A DNA stretch of 64,000 nt, taken from the NCBI RefSeq assembly GCF_963675165.1, contig NC_087389.1, positions 1,894,001 to 1,958,000 of the forward strand, read 5' to 3'. Source of the DNA: Halichondria panicea. Its lineage: Eukaryota; Porifera; Demospongiae; Suberitida; Halichondriidae. Positions 22,886 to 33,977 of this stretch are shown piece after piece. Both the position numbers and the translations under genes were made by a program. The stretch's first letter is position 1. Each line of letters begins with the position of its first letter. Under the pieces are notes generated by a model, which worked only from the letters and a program-made list of their open reading frames with translations, had not been told where the DNA came from and searched no databases.

Positions 22886-23976
22886 TGCGTTTTTGAAGAG
22901 AAATGCCGCATTCTATTTAGGATTTTGCACCGTTATACTATACTATACTTTTTATTGGCAGCAATTTCCCAACCACAATCGTATAAAAAATAGCATCAAC
23001 TGGTGGCCAACCCCTCCGACTGTAAAGCAAGAACTGATAAATGCTACTGTGGATAGAAAAAATGCGGCCCCAATATTCGTAGGATTCCAAATACTCTCTA
23101 CAAATATTCTAGATTGTTCCATCGATCTATCTACCTAGAACTGCCGTTTGCAATGGCCCCTGTCAACAGAAATCGCTTTTATCAGCCAGACTAAGTGTAA
23201 TGTTCTAGGGGCTGGTCATACAGGACGCTCCCGTTTGGAATGGAGATATCAAGTGATATAATAATAGGTTAACCAACAATTGAATAATAATAAATGAAAA
23301 GTGTTTTCAACAATAATTAATTCATCAAGCACAGGTGCGAAGTGAGTCTCTGTACCTCGGTCACGTATTAGTCCATACATGATAGAGAATGATTATCACC
23401 AAGGATCTGTTGCCTCTGTGGGAGGGAAATAAGATAAAATTAAAATTGTGACCAACTTCAGGACTGATAACCTAACAATACTGTGCATAGATCGACTATG
23501 GCTCCCAGGGAATTACCCTAAATTGTTTTACGTATAATTAAACAATTTCCTGATTTTTGATCTTAATAACGGGAAGGGGCTAAACGACTCCAGTGCTGGA
23601 CACAGCACACTCCATTAACGATGTAAACACTGTACACGTAGGTAGGCTCTGTATATAGTGTATGGGAAAAAAGGCGTTACATTGAGAACAGTTTTAACAT
23701 AATGATTATAATTATGTCATTAATAAATGTACTTCATTGGCGGTAGTATTATACAAGACGCAAATGCAGTTGTTAATTACCGTCTTTGTTCTAATTACAG
23801 CACCAAAACATTTAATTCGAATCTTGAAATCACACATAAATAAACTATTATAACTGTAGATGTACTAGAGTTATAATCAGTCAAATTGGGGCATCGTCAC
23901 TTGTGCTATTTTCTCTTCTATATCGGAATATTCAGAGTATTCAGAATTTCGAGCTGGTATCGGATTGAAATGGGTC
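22886..23976. other. Non-coding stretch of copy A
   Basis: No gene recognised. It is largely matched by 32500-33053 in copy B. Copy B has about 800 bp of additional sequence here (31700-32490), including a Gly/Arg-rich exon-like segment missing from copy A. Confidence 0.4.
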
Positions 23977-23981
23977 TTCAG

Positions 23982-24754
23982 CAGGGTTCTATCTAGTGGG
24001 GGGGGGGGGGGAAGCTTCCCCCCCAAACCTTCCAGCTTCCCCTCTGGTACCTTCTTGCACTTACACTGTACTAATACCCACTTAACTTTTACCTACCTAG
24101 GCCTTGCTTTTCCACCTTGGGCAGGCCTCACGACTGGTGGAGGTGGCCCTTGACGGCGCTCCGGTGTTTTTTTGGCAACGGTGTCAGTCATATTATTATA
24201 GACTATATGTTTTCAAGTAGTCTAGTGAAGTTTTGACCATGCAGGGCGCGCATGCATGCACTCACCTTTCCTCTTGGAGAGTGTTAATATTCTCGGATTG
24301 ACACCCATTGTTTGTGCAGCTGATCACCTTACAATTGTCTGGTTCTTACTGATTGTCTATCAAACACTGCATGCAGTGTGTGAGATAGCGATACATAAAG
24401 GAAAGAAGGTGGTGGCTATAATATGCAAATAGCTGAATGTTGCGCATTTGTCGTGGTTAAGGGTAAGCTTCCATCAGGTTGAAATATCAGTTTGTAGGGA
24501 ATGTTGGCTTTCAGGCGAGTCCAGCTTATAGATGGTGTGGTGATTCTTAAGGATTTGCTTGACAATTTTTAAGCAAAATCATACACCTTATTTGGCTCAA
24601 ATTGCGTCTCTGGCCATCTAGAATAAAAAATTTTCCGGGGGAGGACCCCTGGACCCCCTTTCAGCCTACGGCTCGTGCTTTGCACTCGCCGTAGGCTTCC
24701 TCCTACAAAATATCTCCCCCCCCCCCCAAAATATTTCTTCTAGATAGAACCCTA
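23982..24754. mobile_element. TIR transposon (AGGGTTCTATCTAG ends) in copy A
   Basis: The termini CAGGGTTCTATCTAG and CTAGATAGAACCCTA are inverted repeats. The 5-bp sequence TTCAG is present at 23977-23981 and again at 24755-24759. The equivalent position in copy B (33053-33057) has a single TTCAG and no insert, so borders and target duplication are confirmed by an empty site. The element has G-run and C-run tracts just inside its ends and no intact ORF. Confidence 0.88.
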
Positions 24755-24855
24755 TTCAGTTGGCTCAACAAAGTAACGTTGATGGTTTTCTTTCCAGGCA
24801 GAAGGTCGAGAAGTTTGTATGTGACCAAACTTTTGTGATTAGCAAATCGCTTTGC

Positions 24856-25240
24856 TCAAGCCACTAAAAGTCTATATCTGGTGTGAGTGCATGACATCTT
24901 ACAAACGTAATCAAGTGGATAATCATCGTTGTCAAATATGGATTCCACCTCCCCGTTAACGGCAGCAATCTTTGTTTCATTAAAGTGCCTCGCATAATCA
25001 GCAACACCTTTTGTTTTGTGTAGAGTACATTTTGCGTAGTTTCTTCTGCTTTGGCTCATCGCTGCTTCTTGAATAATCCACTAATTTTGGAGCACCGACG
25101 TGGTTTGCCAACAGGTCACTTCCTTCTTGAACGAATGTTCAGCAGGATTGGAACTCAAGTACTTGATGCAGGTGTTGTTGAATTGCTTGATCTCCAAAGT
25201 ATTGTTTTCAATTGAATGGGTATTAGCTACAGCAGTGTTT
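24856..25240 (-). pseudogene. Degenerate coding-like segment, copy A
   Basis: The minus strand reads open as NTLEIKQFNNTCIKYLSSN.., then EVTCWQTTSVLQN, one TAG, then in the same frame MSQSRRNYAKCTLHKTKG and ESIFDNDDYPLDYVCKMSC. Copy B has the same text split by the BEL array, with an added frameshift and three consecutive stops. I do not recognise the family. It may be an old transposon ORF or the end of an unknown gene. Confidence 0.3.
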
Positions 25241-26564
25241 AACCGAGCTTAAGACCATACTAACTTGCTTCATCGTATATCCATTATGAGCTAACCAAGT
25301 AATTTGCCGTTACATGTATATGAGTTTGCATTCGATGTACAGGTCATAAGCGCTCTGTCTTTTTTTTAGCGCCAGTATATCTTGCTCTTGCTCAGGCAGT
25401 GAAAATTACATGAAAAGTGGTAATGATCATTAAATGAACGAGAGCGTTTAAATCGTTTGTTGTGTTGGAAGTGAAAAACTACAAGATCGACATCAGAATG
25501 CAAAGCTACGGAGAATGAAGCTGTATTTGTAATTTCAATCGTAGCTATACAGTTATTACTCAGAAGTCTTCTGTCTTTTCCAAATCAATCTCTTTGTGAA
25601 GAAGTCTCTTGTAGAATAATTGAGTAGTGGCTAGTAAAGTTGCATTTGTATATCCTCTTCAGTTTTCAGCGTGCGGCAGTTCAAGATTAAGATTTAACAT
25701 TCAACCATAGATCAACTGACAGTATGCACAAAACATAGACGGTAAATACTAAGACCATAATTTCAATTCAATGGCCGACATGCTCCTCTCTTCCGGGCGC
25801 ATCCACTATCACAGTTTTACATTGAGTTCTACGTTGATGTCCAGCCTCCGCAAGCATCCAGTAGTGACGTCACGACTAATTGCATTCCATTGAACGTGTA
25901 TGCAACTGGCCTATTATAATTCAGGTTGTGGCATATTGAACAGTCTTTGGCTATCACATCTAGTATATGAAATAATAGTTAATTGTTAATTGTAGGGTAT
26001 ATAAATGATTGTCTATACACTGACAGTATACACATGCACTGTCACAGTATACACATGCACTGTCACAGTGTGTCCCTTTTAGCTCTTTGTTGAAAATATA
26101 GCCCAGTAGCTAGTAGCCCTGAGGCTATTGTTCTGTCATGAAATCATTATCATACTTCATTCATCAATGAATACGGTCTGGACTGTCTTTGTTTGCTCTT
26201 TCTATTGGGACTGTCTTTCCTCTAGATCTTTGTCTTTACTTGGCTCTGTCTTTGCTCAAAACTGTAAAGGGGGTATCACAAAAGGGGGTATCATAAACTA
26301 AAACACATACCTTGTATCACAAAGTTTCAATATGATTATGTAATAATATGTAATACTATGTAAACATTAAACTTACCCGATATACAAATAATATAACATA
26401 AAGTAAACAAAATAAACCTAATACATTTCGGGAATTAGTACATGTGAATGACGTTGTAACGGATTGGGGTTATGCACTCGCCGAATTCCTTGTTTCCACG
26501 CTTTTTAAAGGTTTCCCTTGGTGCAATCCTAGCAATTTCTCACATTGCAAATGTTTTTCTAGTC
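25241..26564. other. Spacer between duplication copies A and B
   Basis: Up to 25617 it still matches copy B. Beyond that it is single-copy in the window. It holds a short direct repeat of CACAGTATACACATGCACTG around 26024-26068 and two AGGGGGTATCA motifs near 26270-26290. No gene recognised. Confidence 0.4.
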
Positions 26565-26712
26565 TGATACATGTAGAGCTAGCCAGAGAGAGCTAGGGTC
26601 TAGCTCTAGCTGCCCTTGTTTGAGTTCTATAGTTCCTACGAAAAAAACTCAGGAGTGTGGATAAATGGATTAGTGAAAGTGACAATCATGGCTCTAGGAC
26701 ATTAAATGCAGT

Positions 26713-27815
26713 TTGCTTTGTCTCTCTTTGGCTAGTGGTTCTTTCTGGAGGGCAACTCGAAGAGATCTTGTTAAAACTTATCACTACTCCACTAGGTACT
26801 TCACTACTTGTATTCAATGTAGTTTGCAAGCTGACTGTCTGAAGTTCTTAGTTTGTTCTCGTCTCTCTTTGGCTGGTGGGAGGGATGGTGGTTCTTTCTG
26901 GAGGGCAACTCGAAGAGATCTTGTTAACTGATCACTACTCCACTAAGTACTTCACTACTTGTATGGTCTGGTGGTTCTTTCTGGAGGGCAACTCGAAGAG
27001 ATCTTGTTAAAACTTATCACTACTCTACTAGGTACTTCACTACTTGTATTCAATGTAGTTTGCAAGCGGACTGTTTTCTTTTTGGCTGGTGGTTCTCTCT
27101 GGAGGGCAACTCGAAGAGATCTTGTAAAACTTATCACTACTCCACTAGGTACTTCACTACTTGTATTCAATGTAGTTTGCAAGCTGACTGTCTGAATATC
27201 ATTAACTACACACGTACTTGTGTGAGTGCAAACAATTGCAGCACTCCCGGAAGTTCTTAGTTTGTTCTCGTTTCTTTTTGGCTGGTGGTTCTTTCTGGAG
27301 GGCAATACGAATAGATAACTTACTTCACTACTTGTATTCAATGTAGTTTGCAAGCGGACTGTCTGTTTGTTCTCGTTTCTTTTTGGCTGGTAGTTCTTTC
27401 TGGAGGGCAACTCGAAGAGATCTTGTTAAAACTTATCACTACTCCACTAGGTACTTCACTACTTGTATTCAATGTAGTTTGCAAGCTGACTGTCTGAATA
27501 TCATTAACTACACACGTACTTGTGTGAGTGCAAACAATTGCAGCACTCCCGGAAGTTCTTAGTTTGTTCTCGTTTCTTTCTGGAGGGCAATTCGAATAGA
27601 AAACTTACTTCACTACTTGTATTCAATGTAGTTTGCAAGCGGACTGTCTGTTTGTTCTCGTTTCTTTTTGGCTGGTAGTTCTTTCTGGAGGGCAACTCGA
27701 AGAGATCTTGTTAAAACTTATCACTACTCCACTAGGTACTTCACTACTTGTATTCAATGTAGTTTGCAAGCGGACTGTCTGAAGTTCTTAGTTTGTTCTC
27801 ATCTCTCTTTGGAAA
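26713..27815 (+). repeat. Complex tandem array 1, copy B
   Basis: Same modules as 16186-17735, with fewer units. It includes an additional insert (ACACACGTACTTGTGTGAGT) present twice, at about 27207 and 27510, showing tandem duplication after the A/B split. A 151-codon minus-strand frame over the array is a by-product of the repeat. Confidence 0.85.
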
Positions 27816-28444
27816 ACGTATCACTACTTGCGCATAAATTATTAACCTACAAAAACTGCTAGGAATGCAGTGTACTTCACTACTTGTACTCCCCAACAAG
27901 CCCAGTTGTTTAGAATTGTTACGTCACCAAGAAAAATACTGCAACATATCATCTACAATTATTCATCATTATTCACTTGAATTAGTTTGTTGCAGCTCAC
28001 TCTCTTGGGAATACTTTTTAAGCGGCCCTGTCGTAAATAAGAAACAGCAGACTGTATAATAACTGCTATAAGTGTACCCTGCAACGTTAACATACTTATA
28101 GTAGGTGTGCCGTATTCCCTCAAAAGCTCTTTCCTTTCCCCCATCGTTCCAGTTAGAGACTTCAGTTTACAGTATACAATTGACGCAGAGTGATCATTGC
28201 CAAATGAGACTCTATTACTAAACTGCATTGAACACACATTATAATAATTATTAATTTTGATTAATGTTCTTTTTACGATTCTGACGGTGGTACCTCCATT
28301 CGCCATCGGTGATTTCACGGACAATTCTAAGCACTTGCTTGCATTTACATATGTCGCGAAGAACGTGTTCTGTAATTTTCTCATCTGTACTGTAATTTGT
28401 ATGCTACACGATTTAAAATGTTTTTGAGTGTTTTTTTAAAATAG

Positions 28445-29310
28445 ATAATGCGCTCACCGAAAAAGCATACATTTATGTGTATACAAAAGTCTACAATGTC
28501 ACTGAATGTCAACTTTAGCCTTTGTTGCAATCAACAATACCATTCTGGCATTTAATGTTACTGTATGTCAACTTTAGCCTTTGCTGTAATCAACACTACC
28601 ATTAGCCAACATTGTATATTTAGTTGCTATGCACCTGTATGTAGATCATGTCAACGGCCGAGGGTTAGCACTTCAGTTCTTTTAGGTGTACTATAGCTTA
28701 CCAGATAATTCCTTTCCATTTATGAAGGAACACCCTTCTCTCCCAATCCATTTCCCTCATCTGCCTCTTCTGAGATGAACGCTTCTTCTTTTTCTTTACA
28801 GTAGTACTGTCCATGTTTACAGCATGCAGAGATTACAGCAGATTCTGGCATCTTATGACTCCCAGTTGTTAGGTGTCATGTGTTGATGGCAGGTGGGGTG
28901 ATAATGCGCTCACCGAAAAAGCATACATTTATGTGTATACAAAAGTCTACAATGTCACTGAAAGTCAACTTTAGCCATAAACATCTTCTACCATTCTGGC
29001 ATTTTATGTTGTTTTAGAATCTTCTGTGCAACTTTCATTTCTTGTCTCGTGGTTGTACTGATTATTGGAATAAATTGTTTAAACCCATGTGCAGATCATC
29101 AACTTCATTTAGCCTTTACTGTAAATCAACACTACCATTCTGGTATTTTATGTTACTGAATGTCAACTTTAGCCTTTGCTGTAATCAACACTTCCCAGTT
29201 GTTAATGCGTTCACCGAAAAAGCATACATTTATGTGTATACACAAGTCTACAATGTCACTGAATATCAACTTTAGCCTTTGTTGCAATGAACACAACCAT
29301 TCTGGCATCT
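28445..29310 (+). repeat. Complex tandem array 2, copy B
   Basis: Counterpart of 18370-19800 with the same GCTCACCGAAAAAGCATACA module but fewer copies. It is interrupted by the unique stretch at about 28610-28850. Confidence 0.8.
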
Positions 29311-31038
29311 TAGGTTTCACGTGTTGATGGCAGGTGGGGTGGCACAGAAGTGCTATTGCTTAAACTGCCTGCCTGCCTACCCTTGTGTTCGTATAAATGT
29401 TGTAGTTTAAATCGTGGTCCTTTACCTCACTTCCTCCTTAGCAACAAACTGACTCGCTCTTGCCCGGAAACCCATGCCAGGCTTTTGTTTTGCTCCCAAT
29501 TATCCCACTTCCCTTTCTCCTTTTCGTTCCTTGCCGACCCATGTGTAGCAGAATACAGCATAATGAATATCTTCAGCACAATAATAGGTGATTGTGTAGA
29601 GATACCTCATCTACAATTCCCTGATGCTAAATATGTTTCTTCTCTCACTCTCTTCTTGTACCAATGAGCCAGGAAGCAGCTAGTAAAGTACCAACCCAAT
29701 AATACCCTTGAATAAGTGCTGCCAATAATATAAAAATAAATTATAGTACAGCCAGATGGTGTTTCTTAAGGTTAGGTAATAGTACTAGCATCCATAATAG
29801 CAGACGCCAGTGATTTTTTACAGCTCTGCCACAGTTTTTGTGTAGCGGAGGCAGGAGGAGTGGTTGTAGTTTGAGATAGACTGAGCTTTTCTTAAAGTTC
29901 GCTTGTCCGTTAAATTCACCAGTATTTAAATTTTTCGTTTTTGAGGCAAATTGCGTCGAGCATATAATCCAAGGACTTTAAGGTCACTGTGGATACTGCA
30001 TCCCACAACCACCTTGTCCACCAAGAGGGTCCACACCTCGTCCAACACACTCTCCAGAGCCACCCCCATACGTGCGTGCTTTCTGGAGACTTGATTCTAT
30101 GGCCCCTTCCTGTCACGGGTACAGTTGGGGTGTCGACAAAAGCACTCCATGAGCACTCGCCCCTTATCATTCACCTGTAAAATTACATACATGTAAATAT
30201 AATAATTTACTGATTTTTACCGCCTACACTTTCCTCCTCTCGGCTAGCCTTTGGTTCTTTAACAATCCCCAGACGCCATTGATTTTTTACAGCTCTGCCA
30301 CAGTTTTTGTGCAGGAGGAGTGGTTGTATTCAGACCATCTGATTATACTTATAAGCGGATGCTTATCGTCACCCTGTTGTTGATTGAGTGAAATCCCCCT
30401 TGCAACAAATAGAAGAGGTGATCTTACCTAATCACTAGAGCTTTCTGACTCGACAGGGAGGCTTAGCTTACTCACCTGACTGAGGGTGTGCACAGCACCA
30501 GCAGGCGTCCCTGGAATGAACGCCACTGAGGATGCTGTAAGAAATGTATGTTAATGCTTTAAACATGCACACATCCACAGCAATGAGGTTGATTGTTTGG
30601 GAGGGGAGGGGTGATGCAATTGTGGAATTGGGGTTGCCTTTAAACGTCACCGTGACGTTAGGTGAAACTATAGAATATGGATTGTTTCATCATCGTCATA
30701 TGCATAGCCTAATAAAAAAACTTAGACTCACATTTCATTTAAACCATCCAATTGAGAGGGTCTATCCCCTTCACTAGACTCCCCACTCTCTCCTCCACTT
30801 TGGTACTCGCCATTGGCTCACAACCCACGCCACTTGTTTTCCCACCACCACATATAGTTCGTCTGTGCACGTGGAAGAAAAGGCATGATAACATTCTTAT
30901 TTGGCAACATATTTTGTCGTGGCCATGGGACACAATGTTACTAATGCATTTGCTCACCTTTTTGTTAACACGTCTAGTATTGCCCGATTTTATTTTACGA
31001 TTATAATTTCTGTGTGTGGAACAGATATACATATGAAC

Positions 31039-31290
31039 TTAAAGCTGGCAGTATGCATGTATAATATCAGGAGTCCCATCTATCCGTCTAATTGAGGGAG
31101 TCCCCACTCCCTCCTCCACTTTGGTACCCGCCACCACTTCCACTACCACTACCCACGCCACCACTTCCACTACCCCCACTAACATCCCGACTTGTACCCC
31201 CACCAGCCAACCGAGGTGGGTAGGATCCCGACACCTCGGACCGACGGAGATGAGCAATTTGTTTTTGCTCCCTTCTGAATTCATGGCCCT
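31039..31290 (-). pseudogene. Gly/Ser-rich exon-like segment, collagen locus B
   Basis: Duplicate of the segment at 22083-22367, with an extra short TACCACTAC unit. The same alternatives apply (TKVEEGVGTPS frame or Gly/Ser-rich frame). It lies just downstream, in the minus direction, of the copy B collagen-like segment. Confidence 0.3.
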
Positions 31291-31447
31291 CTACTGCTGA
31301 ATGGTATCAGAGAGAGGCTGGGTCTATGATTTGACGAGCTCTTTCACAATAATGGTCAACTGATACTGCAAGAAAGAGGAAAACAATTGGTGAAATATAA
31401 TCGACTACAGTGTATTAAGAACTTACAATCTGCCTCTTTTTATCCTT

Positions 31448-31691
31448 TCTCCCCACGTTGCTTCTTGGGAGCCTGTAGCTCCCCGTGCCCCTACTGCTCC
31501 GGGTGGGCTATGTATGGATCTCCCTGGCCATACCGGGCCATCCATGGGGACCCCGTGCTCCCCGTGGGCCGGTAATGGTGGTGACAGTTGGGCCTGAGCC
31601 ACCGGCTCCAGGTGCCCCTGGTGGGCCTTGTTGACCCCTTGCCCCTGGTGGGCCCTGGTAGACCCTGCACACTTGCTGGACCTGCTGCACC
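31448..31691 (-). pseudogene. Collagen-like Gly-X-Y segment, copy B
   Basis: After a splice-acceptor-like CCTCTAG the minus strand reads GAAGPASVQGLPGP. After a one-base frame change it reads PGARGQQGPPGAPGAGG and SGPTVTTITGPRGARGPHG, then a stop follows in the next 40 bp. The distal triplets of copy A (22570-22690) are deleted here, while the proximal ones are absent from copy A. Lesions differ between copies, so both look like decayed derivatives of one collagen gene. Confidence 0.6.
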
Positions 31692-31959
31692 TAGAGGAAT
31701 GGGAGATTATTCAGTATGAACAATGTGCGATATTCTAGTAATAGTTACACTATTTGTGTATACCTCTTGTTCTCCATTAATGTCCTCGTCAGAGTGTGAT
31801 TCGAGAGCTCTTAGTGACAATAATTATAAACAACAATAAAATAATAATAATAATAGATAATTCTAATTGTATATGTTCACCTGACCGTGATAAATCTGTA
31901 AGGAAAGTAATGCATGAAACAGATATTCACAAAAGCTAGACAGCTACCTAACAACTCAC

Positions 31960-32264
31960 ATTCACAGTCTTTTCGTCGTGGCCCTGGCCCATGACATGGG
32001 GCCAGGGTACCTGTGGCAGCATTTGTTGTGGCCATGGCCCCCTTCCACGTCCTCCGCGGCCTGCTCCACGAGGACGTCCACCCCTGGCCCTGCCTGCGCC
32101 TCTTCCTGCGGCCCTAGCCCTGGCCAGATGCCATGGCCTTGGAGCTCGAGGTGGACGTGCAGGACTAGGTCCAGGAGGAGGCAGTAGTCCTGCGGCTGGT
32201 GGTGGCAGAGGAGCCAGTCCTGCTGCTGGTGGTGGCAGAAGAGCTAGAGCCAGTTCACCCTATA
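31960..32264 (-). CDS. Pro/Ala- then Gly/Arg-rich exon-like ORF
   Basis: An open frame of about 100 codons on the minus strand lies between an AG acceptor (TTTCAG) and a GTGAGT donor. It has two PLPPPAAGL-type repeats, then PGPSPARPPRAPRP, then an RGG-like run (GRGAGRARGGRPRGAGRGGR), then GPWPQQMLPQVPWP. It is GC-rich in an AT-rich region and lies about 270 bp upstream of the copy B collagen-like segment in the same direction, so it may be its preceding exon. It is absent from copy A. Function unknown. RGG-like runs occur in RNA-binding and some matrix proteins. Confidence 0.35.
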
Positions 32265-32953
32265 CTGAAACTGTTCTCACTTAGTAATAAACAGCAATCT
32301 CTTACGGCCTTGTTATATTCTAAATTAAAAAGAGAGCACCACGGTGGGCACAGAAAATGTTTTACCACCAATAATTATTATGGTATATAGTTCATGATTA
32401 TTCAAGTTTACTGTTCAATATTCAATATTCAAGAAAGTTCATTTGCCGAAAATTGATCGAGGTGTCCTAGCACCGAAACTTACCAAACATGCATGATATA
32501 ATAATAGGTTAACTGTGTTTTCAACAATATTTAATTCATCAAGCACAGGTACGAAGTGAGTCTCTGTATCTCGGTCACGTATTAGTCCATACATGATAGA
32601 GAATAATTGGAGATAAAATTGTGACCAACTTCAGGACTGATAACCTAACAATACTGTGCATAGATCGACTATGGCTCACAGGGAATTATCCTAAATTGTA
32701 TAATTGAACAATTTCCTGATTTTTGATCTTAATAACGGGAAGGGGCTGAACGACTCCAGTGCTGGACACAGCACACTCCATTAACGATGTAAACACTGTA
32801 CAGGCTCTGTATAGTGTATGGGGAAAAAGGCATTACATTGAGAACAGTTTTAACATAATGATTATAATTATGTCGTTAATAAATGTACTTCATTGGCGGT
32901 AGTATTATACAAGACGCAAATGCAGTTGTTAATTACCGTCTTTGTTCTAATTA

Positions 32954-33118
32954 CATCGTCACTTGTGCGATTTTCTCTTCTATATCGGAATATTCAGAGT
33001 TTGAGGATTCAGAATTTTCAAAATCTGAGCTGGTATCGAATTGAAATGGGTCTTCAGTTGGCTCAACAAAGTAACGTTGATGGTTTTCTTTCCAGGCAGA
33101 AGGTCGAGAAGTTTGTAT
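32954..33118 (-). pseudogene. Acidic-tail exon-like segment, copy B
   Basis: The minus strand reads SRPSAWKENHQRYFVEPTED, then an Asp/Glu/Ser-rich tail (SSDFENSESSNSEYSDIEEK) and a stop at about 32954. In copy A the TIR transposon at 23982-24754 cuts it. The composition looks like a real C-terminus, but no family is recognised. Upstream text corresponds to the degenerate segment at 24856-25240. Confidence 0.35.
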
Positions 33119-33302
33119 GTGACCAAACTTCTGTGATTAGCAAATCGCTTTGCTCAAGCCACTAAAAGTCTATATCTGGTTTGAGTGCATGACATCTTAC
33201 AAACGTAATCAAGTGGATAGTCACTGTTGTCAAATATGGAAGCCACCTCCCCGTTAAAGGCAGCAATCTTTGTTTCATTAAAGTGCCTCGCAATCAGCAA
33301 CA

Positions 33303-33307
33303 CCTTT
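33303..33307 (+). other. Left target-site duplication of the BEL array
   Basis: CCTTT lies directly before the first LTR and again after the last LTR (51891-51895). Copy A has one CCTTT at 25007-25011 in the uninterrupted text CAGCAACACCTTTTGTTTTG, which is the empty site. Confidence 0.92.
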
Positions 33308-33659
33308 TGTTGATGTGTACAAGCTAGGTGTTTAATTACTTGATGTTATGCAATATTTACTAGGTTCATAGTTTAATGAGTTTGTGGTAAATGTGTTGTT
33401 TTGTTCAATTTTCTTTGTTGTGCGCAGGGCCCCTTGCTCTGGCCCTGCCCCCTTTGTTTTGTATTTGCCATCACCCACTATCTTTCTCAGTTATTGTTGT
33501 TGTTTATTGTATTTTGTCTAAACTCACTAAGAATTGTTGCAAAAGGTCAAGTCAACTTGTACTCTAGGATAAGTAGGAGCCTGTCTCCCAACAATAGCTA
33601 ACTCTCAAACTAAACTAGCCTGTCTAGTTCTTAGTCTAGATACAAGAAAGAGCTCAACA
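33308..33659 (+). repeat. BEL/Pao LTR 1 (5' LTR)
   Basis: A 352-bp LTR beginning TGTTGATGTGTACAAGC and ending AGAGCTCAACA (TG..CA). It recurs at 42422 and 51536. It is followed after 5 nt by the primer-binding site. Confidence 0.93.
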
Positions 33660-33664
33660 TTAAA

Positions 33665-33682
33665 TGGTCCTTCGAACCGGAT
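33665..33682 (+). promoter_or_regulatory. BEL primer-binding site, tRNA-Tyr-like
   Basis: TGGTCCTTCGAACCGGAT is complementary to the 3' end of eukaryotic tRNA-Tyr (…CGAAGGACCA), allowing one mismatch in the T-arm part. It primes minus-strand cDNA. The second copy is at 42779-42796. Confidence 0.7.
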
Positions 33683-33764
33683 ATACGACTCCGAACTCAT
33701 TGGCATCCACGGCTCTCTCTTGTAGCCCTCTCTCACTCATACAGTCCACACTCGATCGTACGTC

Positions 33765-33935
33765 TGCACAAGAGTGCACGAACTCTGTACAAAGGTGCAC
33801 GACCCATCGTATCGCACGACCTGCACAACGGTGCACAACTCGACGGCTGCACAAGAGTGCATGTAAGTCTGCACAAAGGTGCAAAAAATTGTTGCTGCAC
33901 AAAGGTGCAAAATTGTTGCCCTGCACAAAGGTGCA
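33765..33935 (+). repeat. Array of seven short hairpins in the BEL leader
   Basis: Seven occurrences of TGCACAANNGTGCA (variants AAAG, AGA, ACG in the centre) each allow a 4-5 bp stem with a small loop. They lie between the primer-binding site and gag. An RNA role (packaging, dimerisation or translation) is inferred from position only. Second copy at 42879-43049. Confidence 0.75.
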
Positions 33936-33977
33936 CGAACGAACCAAAACATTTAGTATACATCATTCTTATCTCTT

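Larger units (their letters stand above)
16060..25617 (+). repeat. Segmental duplication, copy A
   Basis: Direct duplicate of 26565-33307 plus 51896-53190. Matching order: GGGTCTAGCT near 16070 / 26590, tandem array 1, the CTCACTCTCTTGGGAATAC block (17908 / 27997), tandem array 2, the CTTTTGTTTTGCTCCCAATT block (19971 / 29481), the collagen-like locus, and the AGAAGTCTTCTGTCTTTTCC block (25563 / 53140). Copies differ by substitutions and many indels. Copy A alone has the MITE at 23982-24754. Copy B alone has the BEL array and the Gly/Arg-rich exon. Confidence 0.85.
26565..33307 (+). repeat. Segmental duplication, copy B, left part
   Basis: Direct duplicate of copy A, starting with the shared CTAGCTGCCCTTGTTTGAGT-like text. 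It ends where the BEL array begins and resumes at 51896. About 240 bp near 28610-28850 is unique to copy B, replacing repeats of array 2. Confidence 0.85.

Noticed and set aside
26955-27410. 151-codon minus-strand open frame
   Set aside because: It runs over tandem array 1 and its peptide is the repeat unit read through (RLQTTLNTSSEVP again and again). Frame openness follows from unit lengths, not from coding.
31978-32284. Plus-strand open frames over the GC-rich segment
   Set aside because: These mirror the minus-strand Gly/Arg-rich frame. Only the minus strand has splice-like borders and lies in line with the collagen-like exon.
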